Below are positions 7,350 to 12,839 of a DNA stretch of 12,839 nucleotides, one piece after another. Where the stretch lies: positions 1-12,839 of the forward strand of contig CADCQZ010000116.1 in NCBI GenBank assembly GCA_902803675.1, written 5' to 3'. How positions within the stretch are numbered: the first letter of the stretch is position 1; each line of letters begins with the position of its first letter. A model generated the notes under the pieces. It saw only the letters and a list, made by a program, of their open reading frames with translations. It was not told the DNA's origin and searched no databases. The DNA is from an uncultured Eubacteriales bacterium. Lineage in GTDB: Bacteria > Bacillota_A > Clostridia > Christensenellales > Aristaeellaceae. A program made the translations under genes and the position numbers.

Positions 7350-8123
7350 ATGATCACCATCGAAGCCCGGGACAAACTCGGCGCGCTCCTGGCCGCCGCC
7401 TCCCATCACGAAGAAGCCATGCTCTGCCTGGACCGGGTCTATCAGCCCGGGGATCATCTGATCATCCGGGGAGAAAAGCGTCTCTTCGCGCGGATGGATC
7501 AGTGCCTGCCCGCCTGCGAGGTCTTCTGCCCGGAGGGCGAGCTCACCTGGCCCATCCCTTCGGGGGAGCACCGCCTGGCCTACGCCCCGGGGAGCTTTGA
7601 GGCGCCCCGCCACGTGATCACCGCCCGGGCGCTCCGGGAGGATGAGATCGATGAATACCGGGACCTGGCCCTCGACCCGGCGGACTTAAGGGGGGACACG
7701 AACTTCTATCCCCACTGCACGGCCAACGTGGAGACCCGGAACGAGGCCTGCTTCTGCGCCCGGAACGTGATCGACGGCACGCGGTTCAACACGTATCACG
7801 GGGAGTGGCCCTTCCAGAGCTGGGGCATCGGCGCGAGGGAAGACGCCCGGTGCCTGCTGGACTTCGGGCGGGAAGTCACGATCGATAAAATGGCCCTGAC
7901 CCTGCGGGCGGATTTTCCCCATGACGCGTACTGGGTGTCCGGGCACGTGGTGCTGTCCGACGGCGCGGACATCGGCTTCCCCCTTGAAAAGACCGGCGAG
8001 AGGCAGTGGATCCCCCTGGGGGAGCATACCGTCCGGTGGATGCGTCTGGAGCGCATGGTCAAGAGCGATGATCCCTCCGCGTTCCCCGCCCTCACCGAAT
8101 GGGAGGTCTTCGGCAGGGGGTAA
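7350..8123 (+). CDS. Uncharacterised protein with discoidin (F5/8 type C)-like C-terminal domain
   Basis: A 257-residue protein, last gene of the operon, 17 bases after GH88 with AGAAGGAGAG (7336-7345) as ribosome binding site. I do not recognise a named family with certainty. The C-terminal half (about 130-257) has discoidin-like features: N139-V-I-D-G143, then W153-P-F-Q-S-W158-G, a strand with LLDFGREVTIDKMALTLR, and a terminal F245-P-A-L-T-E-W-E-V-F-G255, like the closing strand of F5/8 C carbohydrate-binding sandwiches. The N-terminal ~100 residues look beta-rich (GDHLIIRGEKRLF) and could be a second sandwich. No signal peptide or membrane segment is visible, unusual for a carbohydrate-binding module. 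It might hold the oligosaccharide or an enzyme partner in the cytoplasm, or be an unrecognised enzyme; its position argues for a role in the same pathway. Confidence 0.8.
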   Translation: MITIEARDKLGALLAAASHHEEAMLCLDRVYQPGDHLIIRGEKRLFARMDQCLPACEVFCPEGELTWPIPSGEHRLAYAPGSFEAPRHVITARALREDEIDEYRDLALDPADLRGDTNFYPHCTANVETRNEACFCARNVIDGTRFNTYHGEWPFQSWGIGAREDARCLLDFGREVTIDKMALTLRADFPHDAYWVSGHVVLSDGADIGFPLEKTGERQWIPLGEHTVRWMRLERMVKSDDPSAFPALTEWEVFGRG

Positions 8124-8139
8124 CGCCGCCCGCCGATCG

Positions 8140-8186
8140 AAAAAAAGCCTGGCGCTGTTGCACAAGCAACAGCCCCAGGCCTTTTT
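8140..8186. terminator. Bidirectional intrinsic terminator between convergent operons
   Basis: The outer stem GCCTGG (8147-8152) with CCAGGC (8175-8180) and inner stem GCTGTTGC (8154-8161) with GCAACAGC (8166-8173), separated by one C/C mismatch, close a 4-nt ACAA loop. A T-run (8182-8186) follows on the + strand, and seven A on the left (8140-8146) give seven U for - strand transcripts. It therefore ends both the + strand sugar operon and the - strand sirtuin/DUF1848 operon. The TAA of the DUF1848 gene (8187-8185) lies in the T-run itself, so the hairpin begins right after its stop codon. Confidence 0.93.
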
Positions 8187-9111
8187 ATAACATCGATATC
8201 TGATGATCCTTCCAGCTTTCCTGTTTCGCCTCGCGCACCCGGTCCTCCTTCGTCAGACGGCCGATCAGCAGCGGGGACTCGGGGTCATGCCGCCGCATAT
8301 TGCGCTTCACGGTCTCCGGGTCATGGTTGGCGTAGCAGTACCGGCACAGATGGCCGCAGGAGTCATAGGCGCCGATGTCCCCGCCCAGACAGCAGGCGCA
8401 CTGCTTCCGGGCGGGCGCTTTTCCGGGCGCGTTCAGGCGGCAGCGGATGGCTTTTTCGTACATTGGGACGGTCATGCACCCGCTCGTGTCCGCGCCGAAC
8501 GCCCTGAGGTCATCCCCCTCGGCGCAGGGGCGGAGCGTCATCCCGTGCTGCCCGGCGATCTGCGCGAAGGCTTTCCCCAGGATCAGCCGGTCTTCCGGCG
8601 CCACCTCACGCGCTTCCGGGAAATTGCGCCTCGTTTTTCCGTACAGGTCGATGAAGCTGACCACGGCGGTGTGCGTAAAGCCGGCCAGTTCTTTCGCTAT
8701 ATACGAAAACGCCCGGATGTGCCGCTCCACCGGATAGGTGCCGCTGATGAAGACGGGATCGTACCGCCAGCCGACGCAGTCCGGTCCCACGATGCCGGAC
8801 AGGCGTTTGAAGGCGTCGATCACCCGGAGCTTATGGGGCACATTCGGCTCGATCTCCCGGCCATAAGGCGTGATGGTCACATACCAGAACTGGCCGTAGG
8901 GCCTGAGCAGGTCCATGTGCTCCAGCATCGGCGAGGGATCCTTGGTGCAGAAGCCGATCACGTCCACCACGTCCGGCGTGAGGCGGTAGCGTGTGACCTG
9001 CCCGGGATCATAGGGATTGCGCACCATCACGAAGCCCGCCTTCAGGCGGTTGGCGAACCATCGGGAGTAGAAGGCGGGGATATCGGTGCGCTGGCCGGTG
9101 TTGATGATCAT
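8185..9111 (-). CDS. DUF1848 family protein with C-terminal radical-SAM-like cysteine cluster
   Basis: A 308-residue protein of the uncharacterised DUF1848 family. It starts MIINTGQRTDIPAFYSRW, typical of the family, and contains a barrel-like region with WYVTITPYG and R116-Y-D-P119. Near the C-terminus is a cysteine cluster: C238-A-C240-C241, then C252-G-H-L-C256-R-Y-C259. The latter is CxxxCxxC, the pattern that binds the [4Fe-4S] cluster in radical SAM enzymes, but there it is N-terminal. From memory, Pfam notes this resemblance; function is unknown. Eight residues further on, SPLLIGRLTKEDRV closes the protein. Its ATG overlaps the sirtuin stop (ATGA, 9108-9111) with GGAG eight bases upstream, so the two are translationally coupled. 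It ends inside the shared terminator. An Fe-S redox or radical role linked to the sirtuin is inference. Confidence 0.88.
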   Translation of the reverse strand: MIINTGQRTDIPAFYSRWFANRLKAGFVMVRNPYDPGQVTRYRLTPDVVDVIGFCTKDPSPMLEHMDLLRPYGQFWYVTITPYGREIEPNVPHKLRVIDAFKRLSGIVGPDCVGWRYDPVFISGTYPVERHIRAFSYIAKELAGFTHTAVVSFIDLYGKTRRNFPEAREVAPEDRLILGKAFAQIAGQHGMTLRPCAEGDDLRAFGADTSGCMTVPMYEKAIRCRLNAPGKAPARKQCACCLGGDIGAYDSCGHLCRYCYANHDPETVKRNMRRHDPESPLLIGRLTKEDRVREAKQESWKDHQISML

Positions 9112-9992
9112 TCCGCCAGCTCCCGGATGATCCTGTCACTGTCCCCGGCGATGAGGATGCTTTGGGCCCGGATCTCTTCGGGCACGGCTTCCTCCTCCAT
9201 GTTGAGGCAGGCGTAAGTCGCATCGGGATTTTTGTACACCTGCCGCATGAAGGGATACTTGATGATGCCGGGGGTATTGTACCCCACGCCGATCTCCAGG
9301 TACACCACCCGGCCCTTCTGGTGGGCCGTCAGCCAGGCCTCATATCTCACCGCCGCGTCCTTCCAGCCCTCGTCCTCCACGAACCGGTCGTCCGAGCGCA
9401 GGTTCATCGTCAGGGGCCGGCCGCAGTTGGGGCACCGGGGCAGCAGCTCCGTCGGGACGCTCATCGCCGGCGCGGCGCCTGACGGTCCTGTCAGCTCATG
9501 GCGCTCCCCGATCTCATACCCCTGGGCGAGCACCATCCTCCTCACGGTGTCCTCATTGTCCCAGGTCCTGTCACAGCAGGGCTTCACGCACTGGAACAGC
9601 CCGTAGTCCCCCTGGGTGTAGAACAGCCGCTCTTTGTCAAAGCCCGCTTTCTGGAAACAGTGATCCACGTTGGTGGTCAGCACGAAACAGTCCTTGTCCC
9701 GCACCAGCTTTTTCAGATCGGCGTAGGTGCTTTTCGGCGCGTCCTGATACCGGTTGATCCAGATATACCGGCTCCAGTAGGCCCAGAACGTCTCCGGGGC
9801 CTCATAGGGGTAAAACCCGCCGGAATACATGTCGTGAAAACCGTACCTGCGGCCGAAATCGCCGAAATACCGGTCGAACCGTTCGCCGCTGTAGATAAAT
9901 CCCGCGGCGGTGGAAAGGCCCGCGCCCGCGCCGATGAGGACGGCGTCGGCCTCCCGGATGCGTTCTTTGAGTTCTCTCAGCTTCTTTTCCAT
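9108..9992 (-). CDS. Class-M (SirTM)-type sirtuin, probable NAD-dependent protein ADP-ribosyltransferase
   Basis: A 294-residue Sir2-family protein. Rossmann motif G21-A-G-A-G-L-S27, then a YSGxRF segment and DMYSGGFYP, as in SirTM proteins; T106-T-N108-V-D110-H; zinc-ribbon cysteines around C135/C139/C140 and C187-x-x-C190; then MNLRSDDRFVED (197-208) and the NAD-binding GVGYNTPGIIKYPF. Ordinary deacetylase sirtuins have a catalytic His-Gly; here the site reads Y-T-Q127-G-D-Y. In the Streptococcus SirTM described by Rack and colleagues the His is likewise Gln, and the 19-residue distance N108-Q127 matches the one I recall there. SirTM enzymes ADP-ribosylate lipoylated GcvH-L in an operon with a macrodomain and LplA2; none of these is nearby here, so the target is unknown. 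Start: AGGGAG (10006-10001) is 8 bases from ATG 9992 (MEKKLREL); GTG 10001 and ATG 9998 are too close to it. Confidence 0.88.
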   Translation of the reverse strand: MEKKLRELKERIREADAVLIGAGAGLSTAAGFIYSGERFDRYFGDFGRRYGFHDMYSGGFYPYEAPETFWAYWSRYIWINRYQDAPKSTYADLKKLVRDKDCFVLTTNVDHCFQKAGFDKERLFYTQGDYGLFQCVKPCCDRTWDNEDTVRRMVLAQGYEIGERHELTGPSGAAPAMSVPTELLPRCPNCGRPLTMNLRSDDRFVEDEGWKDAAVRYEAWLTAHQKGRVVYLEIGVGYNTPGIIKYPFMRQVYKNPDATYACLNMEEEAVPEEIRAQSILIAGDSDRIIRELAE

Positions 9993-10000
9993 GATCATCA

Positions 10001-10006
10001 CTCCCT
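10001..10006 (-). promoter_or_regulatory. Ribosome binding site deciding the sirtuin start
   Basis: On the minus strand AGGGAG is followed by TGATGATC and then ATG at 9992, a spacing of 8 bases. The GTG at 10001-9999 overlaps the site and the ATG at 9998 is only two bases away, so 9992 is the favoured start. Confidence 0.75.
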
Positions 10007-10030
10007 GCCGCTTTTCCCCGCGGCACTGAT

Positions 10031-10060
10031 ATCATATCATGACACAGCCGATCCTGTAAG
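10031..10060 (-). promoter_or_regulatory. Promoter candidate for the sirtuin-DUF1848 operon
   Basis: Reading the minus strand, CTTACA (10060-10055) resembles a -35 box (4 of 6), 18 bases precede TATGAT (10036-10031, 5 of 6 to TATAAT), and TGA immediately upstream makes an extended -10. Transcription would start near 10024, giving a short leader of about 30 bases before the ATG at 9992. Found by eye only. Confidence 0.55.
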
Positions 10061-10087
10061 TACGAACTTTTTTGTGACCGGCGGCAT

Positions 10088-10109
10088 GATCCCGAGAGGA
10101 AACGGGATC
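10088..10109. promoter_or_regulatory. Inverted repeat between divergent promoters (possible operator)
   Basis: GATCCCG (10088-10094) and CGGGATC (10103-10109) are perfect 7-base arms around an 8-base A/G-rich spacer. The repeat lies 28 bases upstream of the - strand -35 candidate and 30 bases upstream of the + strand -35 candidate, a position suited to a dimeric regulator acting on both. No regulator gene is in the window. The T-run at 10123-10128 is too distant for a normal terminator. Confidence 0.35.
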
Positions 10110-10139
10110 CGTGGGCGCATGTGTTTTTTGTTCCGGGGC

Positions 10140-10168
10140 TTGCCTTTGGGGACAAAAACAGGTATACT
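10140..10168 (+). promoter_or_regulatory. Promoter candidate for the serine hydrolase gene
   Basis: TTGCCT (10140-10145, 4 of 6 to TTGACA), a 17-base spacer, and TATACT (10163-10168, 5 of 6 to TATAAT). This is the best sigma-A-like match in the divergent region. Transcription would start near 10175, leaving a leader of about 235 bases before the coding sequence. Its position also argues against translation from the in-frame ATG at 10121, which lies upstream of this promoter. Confidence 0.6.
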
Positions 10169-10174
10169 TTTGTC

Positions 10175-10408
10175 AGGATCAAGGAAAGGACCGTAAACCG
10201 ATGGACATCAGGCAGGAAAACCGCTGACAGCCGAATACAGGTGCATATCATTCGGGGACGCGCGGTCCCTTTGTTGAGTGTACCGTTTCAAGTAACTTCT
10301 GATCGTGGGCCCGCGGGACGCAGCCACAGAAAGGAGCTGCTTCCCGCGGTATTATTATGCCCGCGTTCGCCGGTAAGGAATGAAAAACAGTTTGAAAACG
10401 GAGGATCG
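10175..10408 (+). promoter_or_regulatory. Long structured 5' leader of the serine hydrolase mRNA, class not recognised
   Basis: Hairpin A: CCGAAT (10231-10236) with ATTCGG (10250-10255). Hairpin B: GGGAC (10255-10259) with GTCCC (10265-10269), loop GCGCG, then TTTGTT, a weak terminator shape. Hairpin C: CCGCGGGA (10311-10318) plus GCAGC (10320-10324) with GCTGC (10336-10340) plus TCCCGCGG (10342-10349), one mismatch and an 11-nt loop. An alternative pairing GGACCG (10188-10193) with CGGTCC (10263-10268) would break hairpin B, an attenuator-like arrangement. Two tiny ORFs occur: 10201-10227 (MDIRQENR, with AAGGAAAGGA upstream) and 10357-10383 (MPAFAGKE). I found no T-box or other known riboswitch consensus. 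Confidence 0.4.
10398..10404 (+). promoter_or_regulatory. Ribosome binding site deciding the serine hydrolase start
   Basis: ACGGAGG lies 4 bases before the ATG at 10409 and 10 before the in-frame ATG at 10415. Either may be used; the upstream in-frame extension back to 10121 has no comparable site and reads as non-conserved basic sequence. Confidence 0.75.
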
Positions 10409-11800
10409 ATGATCATGGATAAGCATGCGATGATGGAAAAGCTTGCCCGGGACGCGTACGAAAAAGGCAGCTTCAACGGCACCTGGCTCTTCGCCGAGAA
10501 CGGCGCGATCGTGTCGAAGGGAGCCTTCGGCTTCCGCGACGCGGAGGATAAACTCCCCATGCGGGAAGACACCATCTTTGAGATGGCCTCGGTCACCAAG
10601 ATGTTCACGGCGGCGGCGGTCATGCTGCTTAGAAGGGAAGGGAAGCTGGCGCTTGACGATGAGTACGTAAAATACTTCCCCGATTATCCCTACCCGGGCG
10701 TGACGGTCCGGCATCTTCTGACCCATACCAGCGGCATGCCCGACGATCTCGAGACCGGCACCTGGGTCTGTCCCGCCTGGGAAAAGGAAAAGAGGATCCC
10801 ACCCTGCAGTGAGATCCTCCGCTTCATCCGGGACAGCGGGGAAGAAGCCTCCCATGCCCCGGGAGAAACGTTCAGTTATACCGACGTCGGATACTGCCTG
10901 CTGGCGAACCTGGCGGAAAAGCTCTCCGGCGTCCCCTTCGAGGATCTCCTCAAAAAGAAGATCTTCGAGCCGGCAGGCATGAAGGACTCGGGCATCTACC
11001 ACACCCGCAGAGACGGACGGCCTTCCGACCGCTTCGCCCGCAACATGGTCCTGGAGGGTGACAGCTGGGTGCCTTCGGATGCTTCAAAGTCCACGGCTCC
11101 CTACGTGGTCGGCTCGGACGGCCTGAACGGCTGCGATTACCTGTACACCACCGTCTTTGACATGCTCGCCTGGGACAGGGCGCTGCGGGAAGAGAAGGTG
11201 CTCACCCGTGAGGAGCAGAAGATCATGTACACGCCGGTGAAGCTGAAAAGCGGTGAGGAATATACCGACGAGGACGGTGAGGGCTACGGCTTCGGCTGGG
11301 GCATCGCGAAGGACGCCGAGCACGGCCTGATCGTCAGCCACTCGGGCGGCATGCCCGGCCTTGAAACGTACTTTGAGCATTTTGTCGATGAGGACAGGAC
11401 GCTCGTCCTCCTGTGCTGCCGCGAATTCAGGGACATCAGGGCCTTCGCGCGCTTCTGGGACGGCATGCGGGCGGTCGTCCGGGGCGAAGAGGCCGAACCG
11501 GTCGTATCCATCGAGGATATCGCGGTAAAGGACCCCGACAAGTCGAAATGGGACAGCTTCTGCGGGAAATACGAGCATCCCGAAGGCGAGGAATTCATCA
11601 TCGACGAGATCTTCATGCGGGACGGTGAGCTCTGGGCCGGGGCGGTCCTGAGCGGAGATGACTACACCGATCAGGGCAGAGTGGAGTTCCGGCTCTATCC
11701 CGTCAGCGGGAACGAATTCGGCCGGAAGCGCGGCATGCTGAAGGTGACCTTCGGCGACGGCTGCCTGATGTTCGGCGGTCACACCTGCAGGAAACTGTGA
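10409..11800 (+). CDS. Serine hydrolase of the beta-lactamase / penicillin-binding-protein fold (class C-like)
   Basis: 463 residues if started at ATG 10409 (461 from 10415). The serine hydrolase domain (about 1-350) has the three family motifs: S61-V-T-K64 (nucleophile and base), Y157-T-D159 in the place of YxN (YSD-type variants are common in esterase-like members), and H311-S-G-G314 in the place of KTG; LLTHTSG is also present. The C-terminal ~100 residues form a separate domain of a beta-rich, lipocalin/DUF3471-like kind often found on these enzymes. The family includes esterases, D-aminopeptidases, DD-peptidases and a few beta-lactamases; substrate cannot be assigned. No signal peptide is visible, so it is probably cytoplasmic and not a resistance beta-lactamase or a cell-wall enzyme. 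It has its own promoter candidate and a long leader, and an oligopeptidase gene follows 48 bases downstream. Confidence 0.88.
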   Translation: MIMDKHAMMEKLARDAYEKGSFNGTWLFAENGAIVSKGAFGFRDAEDKLPMREDTIFEMASVTKMFTAAAVMLLRREGKLALDDEYVKYFPDYPYPGVTVRHLLTHTSGMPDDLETGTWVCPAWEKEKRIPPCSEILRFIRDSGEEASHAPGETFSYTDVGYCLLANLAEKLSGVPFEDLLKKKIFEPAGMKDSGIYHTRRDGRPSDRFARNMVLEGDSWVPSDASKSTAPYVVGSDGLNGCDYLYTTVFDMLAWDRALREEKVLTREEQKIMYTPVKLKSGEEYTDEDGEGYGFGWGIAKDAEHGLIVSHSGGMPGLETYFEHFVDEDRTLVLLCCREFRDIRAFARFWDGMRAVVRGEEAEPVVSIEDIAVKDPDKSKWDSFCGKYEHPEGEEFIIDEIFMRDGELWAGAVLSGDDYTDQGRVEFRLYPVSGNEFGRKRGMLKVTFGDGCLMFGGHTCRKL

Positions 11801-11848
11801 CAGGCGCGCTGCGGTAAAAAAACAAGTTTTGCGTAAAGGAGAACTGTT

Positions 11849-12839
11849 ATGAAATTTTCAGAAATGACTTATGTAAGGCCCGATCCCGAGAAGATCAAGA
11901 AATGGTCCGCGGAATACACCGAAAAACTGAGGACCGCCCCGAGCTGGGAGGAAGCGCGCGCGGTATTCCTCGCGTATCAGGAGGAATACAAGAAGGAAAA
12001 CACTATGATCATGCTCGCCTACATCCGCCAGTCGATCGACACGCGGGATGAGTTCTATAACGCGGAAAAAGATTTCTGGGACGAGAACCTGCCCGAGATC
12101 GAGGAATACGAGCAGGAATGGATCAAGGCGCTCGTGGAGAGCCCCTTCCGCGGGGACTTCGAGGCGGAATACGGCGATCTCATGTTCGTCAAGGCCGAGA
12201 TGGAAAAGAAGACCTTCTCTCCCGAGATCATCGAGGACCTGCAGCGGGAGAACGAGCTCGTCAGCGAATATGACGATCTGATCGCCTCGGCGCAGATCCC
12301 CTTCGAGGGCGGCGTGTATACGCTCTCCCAGATGGAGCCTTTCCAGGATGACCCGGACGACGCGCGCCGCCTGGCCGCGTGGAAAGCCAAAGGGCAATGG
12401 TACAGGGACCAGCAGGCGAAGCTGGACAGCATCTATGACGAGCTGGTGAAGCTGCGCGATTCGATGGGGAAAAAGCTCGGCTACGGCGGTTATACGCGGC
12501 TGGGCTACTACCGCATGGAGCGCAACTGCTACACGAAGGAAGATGTGGAAAAGTTCCGCGCGGCCGTGAGGAAGTACCTCGTCCCCGTCGCGGATCAGGT
12601 CATGCGGGCACAGGCGAAAAGGATCGGCAGGCCGTATCCGCTCTCCTTCGCGGACCAGTCGGTGGAGTTCCGCAGCGGCAATCCGCGCCCGGTGGGCACG
12701 GCGTGGGAACTCCTGGAGCAGGGGAGAAAGTTCTATGACGAGCTCTCTCCCGAGACGAGCGGGTTTTTCCGCACCATGCTGGATGAGGAGCTCATGGACG
12801 TGCTCTCCACCGAAGGCAAGCAGGCGGGCGGCTACGAAA
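11849..12839 (+). CDS. M3 family oligoendopeptidase, 3' truncated by window end (first 330 residues)
   Basis: The ATG at 11849 follows AAAGGAGAA (11835-11843), and the frame is open to the window end. The 330 visible residues are strongly charged and helical and read like the N-terminal part of M3 oligoendopeptidases of Clostridia: MKFSEMTYVRPD at the start, KLRDSMGKKLGYGGYTRLGY and YTKEDVEKFR in the middle, and AWELLEQGRKFYDELS near the end. Such enzymes are cytoplasmic zinc peptidases of about 560-600 residues that cut short peptides. The HEXXH zinc motif is expected just beyond the window, so activity cannot be verified. No clear terminator or promoter is seen in the 48-base gap after the serine hydrolase, so the two may be co-transcribed. 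Confidence 0.87.
   Translation, partial: MKFSEMTYVRPDPEKIKKWSAEYTEKLRTAPSWEEARAVFLAYQEEYKKENTMIMLAYIRQSIDTRDEFYNAEKDFWDENLPEIEEYEQEWIKALVESPFRGDFEAEYGDLMFVKAEMEKKTFSPEIIEDLQRENELVSEYDDLIASAQIPFEGGVYTLSQMEPFQDDPDDARRLAAWKAKGQWYRDQQAKLDSIYDELVKLRDSMGKKLGYGGYTRLGYYRMERNCYTKEDVEKFRAAVRKYLVPVADQVMRAQAKRIGRPYPLSFADQSVEFRSGNPRPVGTAWELLEQGRKFYDELSPETSGFFRTMLDEELMDVLSTEGKQAGGYE

Noticed and set aside
8203..9216. 337-codon open frame on the + strand opposite the DUF1848 and sirtuin genes
   Set aside because: It runs antisense to two well-recognised proteins, has no clear ribosome binding site and reads as low-complexity A/G/P/R/H sequence. It is a GC-rich shadow frame.
10088..10128. Intrinsic terminator formed by the GATCCCG repeat and the T-run at 10123-10128
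   Set aside because: Thirteen bases separate stem and T-run, and no + strand gene lies upstream to terminate.
10300..10370. T-box leader ahead of the serine hydrolase
   Set aside because: GCGGT appears next to hairpin C, but the conserved T-box GGTGG-ACCGCG string is missing, and the downstream gene is not a tRNA synthetase or amino acid transporter.
10121..10408. N-terminal extension of the serine hydrolase starting at ATG 10121
   Set aside because: No ribosome binding site, sequence unlike the family, and the promoter candidate at 10140-10168 lies inside it.
10409..11800. Antibiotic-resistance beta-lactamase
   Set aside because: SxxK/YxD/HSG motifs fit the broad serine hydrolase family, there is no signal peptide, and an extra C-terminal domain is present; nothing indicates beta-lactam resistance.
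1..12839. CRISPR arrays, insertion sequences, tRNA or rRNA genes
   Set aside because: No direct repeat arrays, transposase-like frames, cloverleaf-like sequences or rRNA segments were seen by eye.

Overview
The window looks like a GC-rich Bacillota (Clostridia-type, probably gut-associated) chromosome segment. Reasons: strong AAAGGAGG-type ribosome binding sites before nearly every gene, tight operons with 4-17 bp overlaps, a CUT1 sugar ABC importer without its own ATPase, a class-M-type sirtuin, a DUF1848 protein and an M3 oligoendopeptidase. This placement is inferred from gene content and translation signals; there is no rRNA or tRNA to confirm it. No mobile element, CRISPR array or tRNA was seen.

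Region 1 (1-8123, + strand) is a carbohydrate utilisation operon. It opens with the C-terminal part of an extracellular sugar-binding protein, then a hairpin, two CUT1 permeases (MalF- and MalG-like) and a second hairpin. Four catabolic genes follow: a heparinase II/III-family lyase, a DUF2264 protein, a GH88 unsaturated glucuronyl hydrolase, and a protein with a discoidin-like C-terminal domain. None of the four has a visible signal peptide. The model is import of a uronic-acid oligosaccharide followed by cytoplasmic beta-elimination (heparinase-like, perhaps DUF2264) and release of the unsaturated uronate by GH88. No ATPase, sulfatase, regulator or downstream ketouronate enzyme lies in the window. 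A bidirectional terminator (8140-8186) closes the operon.

Region 2 (8185-9992, - strand) is a two-gene operon: a sirtuin of the SirTM (class M) type, with Gln in place of the usual catalytic His, overlapping by ATGA a DUF1848 protein that carries a radical-SAM-like CxxxCxxC motif at its C-terminus. The usual SirTM partners (macrodomain, GcvH-L, LplA2) are absent, which makes this pair the most unusual system in the window.

Region 3 (9993-10408) is a 416-base divergent intergenic region. It holds a promoter candidate for each side, an inverted repeat between them, and a leader of about 235 nt with several hairpins and a possible pairing switch ahead of the + strand gene.

Region 4 (10409-12839, + strand) has a beta-lactamase-fold serine hydrolase without a signal peptide, then the N-terminal 330 residues of an M3 oligoendopeptidase that runs off the window.
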